In this document: piece by piece, positions 40,368-48,263 of the stretch
Layout: the number at the start of each line of letters is the position of its first letter
Position numbering within the stretch: the first letter of the stretch is position 1
NCBI RefSeq assembly: GCF_021513175.1
Contig: NZ_CP090953.1
Location: 558,001-622,000 of the forward strand
Direction of reading: 5' to 3'
Source: Sphingomonas sp. S2-65
GTDB lineage: Bacteria; Pseudomonadota; Alphaproteobacteria; Sphingomonadales; Sphingomonadaceae
DNA: 64,000 nt
Position numbers and translations under genes: made by a program
The notes under the pieces: generated by a model
Database searches by the model: none
Told to the model about the DNA's origin: nothing
Seen by the model: the letters and a program-made list of their open reading frames with translations, nothing else

Positions 40368-42713
40368 TCACTTTGCCGGCGCGCTCATCGAGAACGGCGC
40401 CGCCGCCTTGCCGCTCGCCCAGGCGGTGTTCGGCTTGGGCCCCATCACGAAGCGCAACGTGCCGCCCCCGGTCAGTTGTTCGCGCGAGAGCCAGCTCTTG
40501 TCGTGGCGCTTGCCGTTGAGGGTCACCGACTGGATGTAGACATTGTCGGGGCTGTTATTCTCCGCCTCGATCGACAGCCGCTTGCCGTGAGGCAAGGTGA
40601 GCTGGACGTTGCGAAACAGCGGGCTGCCGATCGCATACTGCCCCACTGTCGGCGTGACCGGGTAGAAGCCCATTGCCGAGAACACATACCACGCCGATGT
40701 CTGGCCGTTGTCCTCGTCGCCGGGATAGCCGTCGGGCGTCGGCGCGTAGAGCTTCGTCATCACCTCACGCGCGTGATACTGGGTCTTCCACGGCGCGCCG
40801 GCCCAATCGTACAGGTAGATCATGTGCTGGATCGGCTGGTTGCCATGGGCATAATTGCCCATGTTGACGATCTGCATCTCGCGGATCTCGTGGATCGTCT
40901 CGCCATAATAGCTGTCGTCGAACAGCGGCGGCGCCGTGAAGATCGAATCCAGCCGGTCGACAAACTTGCGGTCGCCGCCCATCAGGTCGATCAACCCCTG
41001 CACGTCCTGCATCACCGACCAGCTATAGTGCAGCGAATTGCCTTCGGTGAACGCGTCGCCCCATTTCAGCGGGTTGAACGGCGTCGACCAGCTGCCATCC
41101 TGATTGCGGCCGCGCATCCAGCCGGATTGGGCGTCGTAGAGCTTGCGGTAATTCTGCGCCTGCTGCGCGTATTTGGCAGCATCCTCGGTCTTCCCGAGGG
41201 CAGCCGCCAAGCGTGACAGCGAGAAGTCGGCGATGGCATATTCCAGCGTGCGTGCGGCGTTCTCCTTGATGCCGACGTCGTAGGGTACATAGCCCAGCCG
41301 GTTGTAGAACTCGACGCCCTCGCGACCGACTGCGTTGACTACATTGCCCTTGGAATCACGCGGGCGACCCTGTGAGGTGGTGGCGTTCTTGACCATCGCC
41401 TCGTACAACGTCTCGACGTCGAAGCCGCGGACGCCGCTGAGATACGCGTCGGCAATGAGATTGGCCGAGTTGGACCCGATCATCACGTTGCGGTGACCCG
41501 GACTCGCCCATTCCGGCAACCAGCCGGATTCCTTGTAGGTGTTGACGAGCCCCTGCATGATCTGGCCGTCCACCTCGGGGTACATCAGCGCGAAGAACGG
41601 GAACACCGCGCGCCAGGTGTCCCAGAAGCCGTTGTCGGTGAACATCGGCCCGGGATGCACCTGCCCGTCATAGGGGCTGTAATGGACGGTCTTTCCCTGC
41701 GCATCGACCTCGTGGAAGGTACGCGGGAACTGCAGCATCCGATATAGCGCCGAGTAGAAGGTCTTGCGCGCATCCTTGTCGGGATCGCTGACGCGGATGC
41801 GCGACAGCTCGGTTTCCCAGATTTTGCGCGCCTTGGCTTCGGTCTGGGCGAAGCTGTCGCGGCCGACTTCTTCCGTCAGGTTCCGTTCCGCTTGTTCGGG
41901 GCTGATGAAGGACGAGGCGACCTTCACCCCCACTTGCTCGCCGCGCTTCGTCTTGAAGCTCACTACGGCGCCGACATGCGCGCCTTCGCTCTTGGCGGAA
42001 TCGCGAAGCTGCCAGTTCTGATCCCAGGTGCGGGTGACGGAAAAACCGTGGTCGAATTGGAGGATGAAAAAGTTGTGAAAGTTGTGCGGAACGCCACCGC
42101 TGTTGTTGCGCGCATACCCTGTAATCCGGCGATTTTTGGCGTCGATGTTGACCATCGAACCTTCATCGTACGCGTCGAGGATGATGTGGGCGTCGTCGCT
42201 TTCGGGAAAAGTGAAGCGGAACTGGGCGGCGCGATTGGTGGGAACGACCTCCGCAGTGACGTCGTGATCGGCCAGATAAACCTTGTATTTGTAAGGCTTG
42301 GCCTCTTCCGCCTTGTGACTGAACCACGACGCGCGCTCGTCCTGCCTGATGCGCAGTGGCCCGGTCGTCCCCATCAGTTCGAACGCGGCGTAATCGTTCA
42401 TCCAGGGGCTGGGCTGGTGCGTCTGCTTGATGCCGCTGATCTTGTTCGCGTCATAGGTATAGCCCCAGCCACTGCCCATCTTGCCGGTGACCGGCGACCA
42501 GAAGTTCATGCCCCAAGGCACCGCCACCGCGGGATAGGTGTTGCCATAGGACAAGGTGTAGTCGGAATCGGTGCCCATCAGGGGGTTCACCAGGTCGACC
42601 AGCGCCTCACGCGGCGCCGCGGCCTGCGCGAGCAGCGGTGCCGGCGCCACCAGCCCCAGCGTCACCAACATCGCGGTGCCGGCGCGCAGCCGCTGCCCCC
42701 AAGTGCTTTTCAC
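40368..42713 (-). CDS. exported GH92 family protein with Gln at the acid position
   Basis: 781 aa from GTG 42713, chosen because GGGGAG lies seven bases upstream and a signal peptide follows (GQRLRAGTAMLVTLGLVAP, ending LLAQA); ATG 42728 is the alternative. It has the GH92 beta-sandwich (VNPLMGTDSDYTLSYGNTYP, WSPVTGKMGSGWGYTYD) and barrel (TFHEVDAQGK, FTDNGFWDTWRAVFPFF, NYAHGNQPIQH, GDEDNGQTSAWYVFSAMGFYPV). The usual HGNEP is HGNQP: Gln626 (codon 40838-40836) replaces the catalytic acid Glu kept in the neighbouring GH92. As I recall, the same exchange characterises the mannose-1-phosphate-6-mannose uncapping GH92 of Cellulosimicrobium. A phosphodiester does not need acid catalysis, so the enzyme may cleave mannosyl phosphate instead of a plain mannoside. 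Confidence 0.93.
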   Translation of the reverse strand: MKSTWGQRLRAGTAMLVTLGLVAPAPLLAQAAAPREALVDLVNPLMGTDSDYTLSYGNTYPAVAVPWGMNFWSPVTGKMGSGWGYTYDANKISGIKQTHQPSPWMNDYAAFELMGTTGPLRIRQDERASWFSHKAEEAKPYKYKVYLADHDVTAEVVPTNRAAQFRFTFPESDDAHIILDAYDEGSMVNIDAKNRRITGYARNNSGGVPHNFHNFFILQFDHGFSVTRTWDQNWQLRDSAKSEGAHVGAVVSFKTKRGEQVGVKVASSFISPEQAERNLTEEVGRDSFAQTEAKARKIWETELSRIRVSDPDKDARKTFYSALYRMLQFPRTFHEVDAQGKTVHYSPYDGQVHPGPMFTDNGFWDTWRAVFPFFALMYPEVDGQIMQGLVNTYKESGWLPEWASPGHRNVMIGSNSANLIADAYLSGVRGFDVETLYEAMVKNATTSQGRPRDSKGNVVNAVGREGVEFYNRLGYVPYDVGIKENAARTLEYAIADFSLSRLAAALGKTEDAAKYAQQAQNYRKLYDAQSGWMRGRNQDGSWSTPFNPLKWGDAFTEGNSLHYSWSVMQDVQGLIDLMGGDRKFVDRLDSIFTAPPLFDDSYYGETIHEIREMQIVNMGNYAHGNQPIQHMIYLYDWAGAPWKTQYHAREVMTKLYAPTPDGYPGDEDNGQTSAWYVFSAMGFYPVTPTVGQYAIGSPLFRNVQLTLPHGKRLSIEAENNSPDNVYIQSVTLNGKRHDKSWLSREQLTGGGTLRFVMGPKPNTAWASGKAAAPFSMSAPAK

Positions 42714-42720
42714 CCTGCTT

Positions 42721-42726
42721 CTCCCC
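42721..42726 (-). promoter_or_regulatory. Shine-Dalgarno deciding the second GH92 start
   Basis: GGGGAG on the minus strand, seven bases before GTG at 42713. It supports that start over ATG at 42728, which lacks a good site. Confidence 0.6.
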
Positions 42727-42730
42727 ATGT

Positions 42731-43786
42731 TCAATGCTTGGCCGCGATCGGCCGCGGCGCGACGCCTTCGCGCGTCATCACCACCGGACGGATGCTACCA
42801 TCCGCGTTGAAGATCATCCTGTCGATGGCGACCTGGCGATGCTCGCCGCGATCGGTGTCGAGCGGGCGGCGATGATAGGCGATAACCCAGTCGTCGGTGC
42901 CCGGCACCTGTACCACCGAATGGTGCCCCGCCCCCCGCGCGATCGCGAAATCCTGCTTGAGGATCTTGCCCATCGGCTTGAACGGTCCGGTCGGGCTCGG
43001 ACCCATCGCATAGGCGACGCTGTAGTCCGGCCCGGTCCACCCCCCTTCCGACCACATCAGGTAATAGACGCCCTTGCGCTCGATCATGAACGAGCCCTCG
43101 ACATAGCCCGGCGGCGTGATCTCCTTGTAGGTCGAGCCATCGGGGAACGGCACGATCGACTTCAGGTCGCGGCTGAGGCGCACGACGTTGCAATGCTGCC
43201 ACCCGCCATAGAACAGATAGACCCGCCCATCCTTGTCGCGGAAGGCGAAGGGGTCGATCGGCTGCGCGCCATTGTGGAATTTGCCCACCAGCGGCTTGCC
43301 GATCGCATCCTTGAACGGACCACCGGGCTTGTCGCTGACCGCCAGGCCGATCCCGCCAAGCTCGGCGTCGCTCTGAATGTCGTTGGCGCTGAAGAACATG
43401 TAATAGCGGCCATTGGCCTCCAGCACCGAAGGCGCCCAGATCGCATAGGCGGCCCAGGCGGCGTCGCGCACGTCGAACACATGGCTGTGCTTGGTCCAAT
43501 GGACCAGATCGGGCGAGGAAAAGGCGTTGAAGAAGGTCTGCATCCCGTAAGATGGGCGCACCGTCTTGCGCTTGCGGGCTTCCTGCTGCGCCGGCGTGAA
43601 GCGGGTCGTCAGATCGGGCGTGCCGGCATGATCGGAATAGGTCGGATAGATCCAATAGCGCCCGCCGAACACCCGGATCTCCGGATCGGCATACCAGCCG
43701 GGCACGATCGGGTTGGATGCGGTCGCGAGACCACAAGCGAGCAGCGCGGTGGCGCCGAGCCCCAGGCGAAGAAGCCGCTTCATCAT
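42731..43786 (-). CDS. exported GH43 family glycoside hydrolase
   Basis: 351 aa from ATG 43786 with AAGGCGG upstream. Signal peptide about 1-24 (ending GLATAS). A five-bladed propeller of family 43: the base Asp in WYADPEIRV near the start, the pKa-modulating Asp in QPIDPFAFRD and the acid Glu in PGYVEGSFMIE are all visible. Subfamilies cover arabinofuranosidase, xylosidase and galactofuranosidase. Surrounded by mannosidases, a furanose side chain of fungal galactomannan is an attractive target, but that is context only. It is separated from the TonB receptor upstream by a hairpin and U-run. Confidence 0.9.
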   Translation of the reverse strand: MMKRLLRLGLGATALLACGLATASNPIVPGWYADPEIRVFGGRYWIYPTYSDHAGTPDLTTRFTPAQQEARKRKTVRPSYGMQTFFNAFSSPDLVHWTKHSHVFDVRDAAWAAYAIWAPSVLEANGRYYMFFSANDIQSDAELGGIGLAVSDKPGGPFKDAIGKPLVGKFHNGAQPIDPFAFRDKDGRVYLFYGGWQHCNVVRLSRDLKSIVPFPDGSTYKEITPPGYVEGSFMIERKGVYYLMWSEGGWTGPDYSVAYAMGPSPTGPFKPMGKILKQDFAIARGAGHHSVVQVPGTDDWVIAYHRRPLDTDRGEHRQVAIDRMIFNADGSIRPVVMTREGVAPRPIAAKH

Positions 43787-43797
43787 CTGCACCGCCT

Positions 43798-43837
43798 TGG
43801 AGAAAAAGGAAAACAGGTGGCTCCCGAAGGAGCCACC
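43798..43837 (-). terminator. intercistronic hairpin with U-tract after the TonB receptor
   Basis: GGTGGCTCC (43816-43824) and GGAGCCACC (43829-43837) form a perfect 9-bp stem with tetraloop. Read on the minus strand it is followed by TGTTTTCCTTTTTC (43815-43802). It lies between the receptor stop (43866) and the GH43 start (43786), so it probably terminates part of the transcripts and sets a high receptor-to-enzyme ratio. Confidence 0.75.
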
Positions 43838-43865
43838 CTAGGAAGCCGGAGGGGGCCGACGACGA

Positions 43866-46800
43866 TCAGAAGTTGTAGGACAGGCCGACATAGGCCCGGC
43901 GACCAAAGTAGTTCCGGTAGGTGAAGCGGTCTTCGGTATCGTTGCCCAGATAGCGGCTTTCTTCCGATTTGGTCAGGTTGATGACCGAAGCGGTCAGCAT
44001 CAACTTGTCCGTCACGGCATAAGAGGCGTTGAGATCGACCTGCTGATACGGCTTGGTGTATTCGTTAAGGCCGGACACCAGCGCACCCACGCGTTCACCG
44101 CGACGATTGTACGAAGCGCGCAGCAGCAGCTTGTCATTCTCGTAGAACACCGAGGCGTTGATCTGCGTCTTGGCGCTACCGACCAGGGCCGAGGTACCGA
44201 CCTTCTGGCCATCGAGGGTGATGTCGGCGGTTGAAGTATCGTTGTAGGTGAAGTTCACCTGTGCGCCGAGGCCGAAGGGCAGCGTGTGCTGGGCATAGAG
44301 TTCAACACCCTGCGACCGGGCGTTGGAACCGTTGGCGAAAGTGGAATAGGGCCGGATCGGCACCTGCTCCCCATTCACTTCGCGCGTGACGTCGATCACC
44401 AGCGGCACGATGAAGTCGGACACGTCCTTGCGGAACAAGGTCGCGCCCAGCACCGATCCACGCTTGAAGTACCACTCGACGCCAAAATCATATTGCCAGG
44501 CGTTGAACGGCTTGAGGTCGGCGTTGCCACCGCCACCCGACCAACCTTCGACCGCGCCAAACTGGCCGCGATCGAAGACGAATTCGGGCGAGTTGTAATT
44601 CAAGGAGCGTTCGGCACCCAGATTGGCGAAAGACGGGCGGGCGATCACCTTAGCGACCGAAGCGCGGAATAGCAGGTTTGGCGTGGCTTCGAAGACCGCA
44701 TTGGCGCTCGGCAGCACGTCGGTATAGGTTTTTGACTGGTCAACGCGCGTGTTCACGATCTCCTCGCGCACTTCCAGCGGCAGCATGGCGCAATTGCCGT
44801 CGGCTCCCAGCGGCCGGTTGGGGTCGAAGGGGCCGCCGGGGCCATTCACGCAGTAATCGCGCCGGTACACGAGGCGGTCGGAGGTATTGCCGGTCTGCTT
44901 CGTCTGCGCCACGCGCACACCGATGTTCCCACGAAACGCACCGCTGTGGAAATTCAGCTGGGTATAGCCCGAGAGAATCCGCTCACCCAGATCGTAGATG
45001 AAGTCCTTTTCCTGGTACTTCACCGAGGGCCCGTAGGTACTGTCAAGATAACGGATATAATTATCGAAATTGATGCCCGGGAAGGTCGTGCTGCTGAAAC
45101 CGCCGATCAGGTTTCCGATTTCCTTATCCAGGAAGAATTCCGGCCGCGCGACCGCGCCATCATCGGTGTCCTGGTAGAGCAGCTCTGTCGCGGGATCGGC
45201 GTACCAATCGTTGCGGCCTGTCTCACGATGGATCTTCAGCTCACGCCACTTGCCACCAACTTGAATCGATTCAAGAAAGCCGTCGAAGCGCCGCGTCAGG
45301 TCGAGTTGGGCGTAGCGCTGGCCCAGATCGGTGTTGATGAAGCTGGAACGCGTCGATCCCACGTCCACCTGGGCGATACCAGCCTTGAGGTTCTCCAGCA
45401 CACCGGGTGAGAAGGTGTAGTCGATCTGACCGTTGGAGATGTCCCAGGCGCTAAGCGCACTGCCGCTCTGCTCCTGGCCAGGAATGGTTACGCGCGGCTT
45501 GACCGCAACGTTGAACCGCATCGACGGCCCACCGCTCGACTTGGTCTTGCCGACCTTCAGACGGGCGTCAAACTGGTCCTGCTTAAAGGCAACTTCGGTT
45601 TCGAAGGTGTTGGAGACCTGTTTCTCGCGGCTGTAGGTGCCAGTGATCCAAGGCGTCTCCATCGTGCAGGGTGTGGGACGAGCGAGGCAGCCAGTGCCAG
45701 CGGCGGGCAGCGCGAAGGTCGCGCCTTGGAAAATGGTACCGCTCGAATCCAGCGCGGCATCCTTGAAGAAGCTGCCATAACCCCATTCGGGCACCTGCAC
45801 CCGATTGGAGACATAATCGCTGCTATATTCGAAACGGAAATAGTTAGAGGTGACGGTCAGGTTATCGAATGGCTTGACCTGCAGGGTGGCCTGAATACCG
45901 GTGCGTTCACGATCCTGGTTGAACACTTCCGCCGTCACTGACTGCGGAGCCCAATAACCGGAATAATGCTTGCCATCCTGGGTCGTCTGACCACCGCCAG
46001 ACCAATAGGAAATGGCGTCGTCATTGGCAAAAGTGTTGCCCTTCACGTCGGTCGCTGGAGTAATGACGTTGCCGGTCGCGTCTCGATCGCTCCACCAAAG
46101 CCACGAGTCAGCGCTGCTGCGCAGCTCGCGATTGGTGCGCTTCTGATAAACGCCGCCGACCAGGAAACCGATCGTCTCTGCCTCGTTCTTCCACGACACC
46201 TGACCGCCGATCTGCGGCTCGAATTTTTCGGAGGTGTCGGCGTAGGTGCCTTCGATCGAGGCGAAGCCCGACCATGCCGGCAGATCGAGCGGGCGGCGCG
46301 TGTTCAGGATGATGGTGCCGCCAACACCACCTTCATCGATGCGCGCTTCTGGCGACTTGTAGACTTCGGTGCTGGCGATGAAGTTCGACGGCAGAAGGAC
46401 ATAGTTAAACGAGCGGTCGGGGTCGCCACTGTCGGCGCCGGCCAGGAAGTTGCCGTTGAGCAGGGTAAGCGTCAGATCCGACGTCAGACCGCGGATACTG
46501 ACCCGGCTGCCCTCACCACCGTCGCGATCGATGATTACGCCCGGCACGCGCTGGAGCGCGTCGGCGACGTTCTTGTCGGGGAACTTGCCGATATCCTCGG
46601 CAGTGATGACATCGACGAACGCGCTGGCCTCACGCTTCTGATTGAGGCTTTCCTCGATGGAGCGACGATAGCCGGTGACCACGACATCCTCGGTGGTTGT
46701 CGCCTGGTTGGGATCGGCGGTTTCCTGCGCCGGGCCTGTGGCCGGGCCTGGAGTGCCGGGCGCCTGCATGGCCGTGGCGCCGGCTTGCGCCGCGACATCC

Positions 46801-46913
46801 TGCGCGAACGCGGCAGGCGCGATGCCGGCGATGATGCTCGCGGAGAGCAGCAGCTTCCACGCCGAATACCGGCGGGGGGCGGCGAAATTCGTGTGCAGAT
46901 CCAGAGCGCTCAT
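43866..46913 (-). CDS. large TonB-dependent receptor of the glycan locus
   Basis: 1015 aa from ATG 46913. The signal region is about 15-38 (KLLLSASIIAGIAPAAFAQ), then a Pro/Ala-rich linker and a TonB-box-like EDVVVTGYRRSIEESL. The plug has SAFVDVITAEDIGKFPDKN followed by VADALQRVPGV, which is the signature of the large oligosaccharide TonB receptors of sphingomonads and Caulobacter. The barrel closes with AYVGLSYNF. At this length and beside GH92, GH125 and GH43 genes it most likely imports manno-oligosaccharides or a mannosylated glycopeptide. First gene of the minus-strand operon. Confidence 0.93.
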   Translation of the reverse strand: MSALDLHTNFAAPRRYSAWKLLLSASIIAGIAPAAFAQDVAAQAGATAMQAPGTPGPATGPAQETADPNQATTTEDVVVTGYRRSIEESLNQKREASAFVDVITAEDIGKFPDKNVADALQRVPGVIIDRDGGEGSRVSIRGLTSDLTLTLLNGNFLAGADSGDPDRSFNYVLLPSNFIASTEVYKSPEARIDEGGVGGTIILNTRRPLDLPAWSGFASIEGTYADTSEKFEPQIGGQVSWKNEAETIGFLVGGVYQKRTNRELRSSADSWLWWSDRDATGNVITPATDVKGNTFANDDAISYWSGGGQTTQDGKHYSGYWAPQSVTAEVFNQDRERTGIQATLQVKPFDNLTVTSNYFRFEYSSDYVSNRVQVPEWGYGSFFKDAALDSSGTIFQGATFALPAAGTGCLARPTPCTMETPWITGTYSREKQVSNTFETEVAFKQDQFDARLKVGKTKSSGGPSMRFNVAVKPRVTIPGQEQSGSALSAWDISNGQIDYTFSPGVLENLKAGIAQVDVGSTRSSFINTDLGQRYAQLDLTRRFDGFLESIQVGGKWRELKIHRETGRNDWYADPATELLYQDTDDGAVARPEFFLDKEIGNLIGGFSSTTFPGINFDNYIRYLDSTYGPSVKYQEKDFIYDLGERILSGYTQLNFHSGAFRGNIGVRVAQTKQTGNTSDRLVYRRDYCVNGPGGPFDPNRPLGADGNCAMLPLEVREEIVNTRVDQSKTYTDVLPSANAVFEATPNLLFRASVAKVIARPSFANLGAERSLNYNSPEFVFDRGQFGAVEGWSGGGGNADLKPFNAWQYDFGVEWYFKRGSVLGATLFRKDVSDFIVPLVIDVTREVNGEQVPIRPYSTFANGSNARSQGVELYAQHTLPFGLGAQVNFTYNDTSTADITLDGQKVGTSALVGSAKTQINASVFYENDKLLLRASYNRRGERVGALVSGLNEYTKPYQQVDLNASYAVTDKLMLTASVINLTKSEESRYLGNDTEDRFTYRNYFGRRAYVGLSYNF

Positions 46914-47208
46914 CGGCGGCGTCCTCCCAATCGGCCGCTTTCGATGCGCGGCCTGTCCTCACCAAGTGTTGCCATCATCATCCGGTTCGAGGCCGGCGTT
47001 GGAGCGTTCGAACGCCCCTGGCTTGCCCTTATGAGAGAATAAGAAAAGCAACTTGTCAATTGAATGCCCGCGCGGTTCGTCGGACGCGGGGCACTTCTCA
47101 CAGGTCAGCGCCGCAGACTGAGGGGTCGACGGATATTGTTGGGGCCGCACTGGCGGCGGGCTGGATTGGGCAGTTATCGGTGGCGAAGCGCCGCAAACCG
47201 CTCCACGG
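46914..47208. other. intergenic region with receptor promoter
   Basis: 295 bp between the EEP lipoprotein and the TonB receptor, both on the minus strand. No gene is evident. The part at 47030-47065 is AT-rich and contains the promoter-like pair listed separately. No perfect palindrome comparable to the GH84 inverted repeat was found. Confidence 0.5.
47031..47059 (-). promoter_or_regulatory. possible promoter of the glycan-locus TonB receptor
   Basis: On the minus strand a perfect TTGACA (47059-47054) is followed after 17 bp by TCTCAT, a poor -10, in the only AT-rich part of this region. It would give a leader of about 110 nt. Confidence 0.35.
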
Positions 47209-48060
47209 TCAGGGCCGCTTTGGCCCTGCAGCGGCGAAGCGGAAGGTAGCGGTCACTGGGAAATGATCCGAGGGGTAAACGCCGCCCTGATGATAATCGT
47301 CGGTTTCGACCGTGGTCGCGCGGAAGCCCCGGGTGAACAGATAGTCGATCCGCCGATCGGCGGTGCCGGTGAAATCGTGGAAGGTGTTTTCGGGTCCGCG
47401 CACGGCGCGGCTATGGGTGCGCGCATCGCGCAGCGCCTGCGCGAAGATGGCATATGCCCTGCTGTTCGGGCGGGTGTTCATGTCGCCCGCAAGCACTACC
47501 GGCAGAGTCGCGGGAAAGGCGGCGAGGCGTTCGAGGATCAACGCCGCGGACCGCTCGCGCGCCGCATCGTCCTGGTCGCGGTGGGCCAGGTGCGTGTCGA
47601 CGAACAGGAACTGGCGCGGGCGTGATCCCCGCGTTTCGAACACTGCCCAAGTCGCCATGCGCGGCAGGTCCGCACCCCAGCTCATGCTGTTCGGCCGCTC
47701 CGGCGTATCGGAAAGCCAGAAGTCGCCGCTGCGTAGCAGCCGCACCCGATCGGGGCGGTAGAACACGCCCATATGCTCGTCGGCATGCCCCCCGGCCCGG
47801 TCCCGCCCGAACCAGCGGTAGCCCGGCAGTGCGCTGACGATGTCGTCGCCCTGGCGCTGCAACAGTTCCTGGGTTCCGATGACGTCGGGCCGGGAGCGCT
47901 CCAGGAGGGCGATGAGGACCGGTCGGCGCACCGGCCATCGCTGGGGTCCCTGGTCGGAGGCGTAGCGGACGTTGAAGGTCATCACCTTCACCGAAGACGC
48001 ACAGCCGGCAAGGTGCAGGAGGAGCAGCACGGGGAGAACAAGTCGGATGCGGGCGATCAA
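47209..48060 (-). CDS. endonuclease/exonuclease/phosphatase-fold lipoprotein
   Basis: 283 aa, start TTG 48060 with AAGGAGG seven bases upstream. The lipobox HLAGC (Cys19) makes it an envelope lipoprotein. The EEP metal-dependent phosphoesterase fold is clear: MTFNVRY, the metal Glu in VIGTQELLQ, FVDTHLAHRDQDD, VVLAGDMNTRP, RRIDYLFTRG and the final YPSDHFPVTA (Asp-His). Being a surface or periplasmic lipoprotein, it is unlikely to be a DNA repair enzyme. Such proteins hydrolyse phospho-mono- or diesters, including lipids and sugar phosphates. It lies upstream of the glycan-locus receptor on the same strand and may act on phosphorylated glycans, an inference from context. Confidence 0.9.
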   Translation of the reverse strand: MIARIRLVLPVLLLLHLAGCASSVKVMTFNVRYASDQGPQRWPVRRPVLIALLERSRPDVIGTQELLQRQGDDIVSALPGYRWFGRDRAGGHADEHMGVFYRPDRVRLLRSGDFWLSDTPERPNSMSWGADLPRMATWAVFETRGSRPRQFLFVDTHLAHRDQDDAARERSAALILERLAAFPATLPVVLAGDMNTRPNSRAYAIFAQALRDARTHSRAVRGPENTFHDFTGTADRRIDYLFTRGFRATTVETDDYHQGGVYPSDHFPVTATFRFAAAGPKRP

Positions 48061-48067
48061 GGTTGTG

Positions 48068-48074
48068 CCTCCTT
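48068..48074 (-). promoter_or_regulatory. consensus Shine-Dalgarno fixing the TTG start of the EEP lipoprotein
   Basis: AAGGAGG on the minus strand, seven bases before TTG at 48060. A full-strength site that makes the rare start convincing. Confidence 0.85.
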
Positions 48075-48250
48075 GTTGCGGCGCGCGGGTTGCTAACGGC
48101 GTGCGCGACCGGCCTGGGTGCCGCGCGGCTTAACCGGCCCGGGCGTCCCGTGTCATGCGCGATGGCGCGCGGTGGCCGCGCTTGTGCCGCATCGGCAGGA
48201 GTTGCGACGACGCCGGCCGACGCGGTAGAGCAGTCGGCGACGCCGTTTTT

Positions 48251-48256
48251 GGGGAG
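48251..48256 (+). promoter_or_regulatory. Shine-Dalgarno fixing the uxuA start
   Basis: GGGGAG with seven bases to TTG at 48264. Of the several TTG codons in a row (48258, 48264, 48270), only 48264 has the right spacing. Confidence 0.65.
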
Positions 48257-48263
48257 CTTGCCG

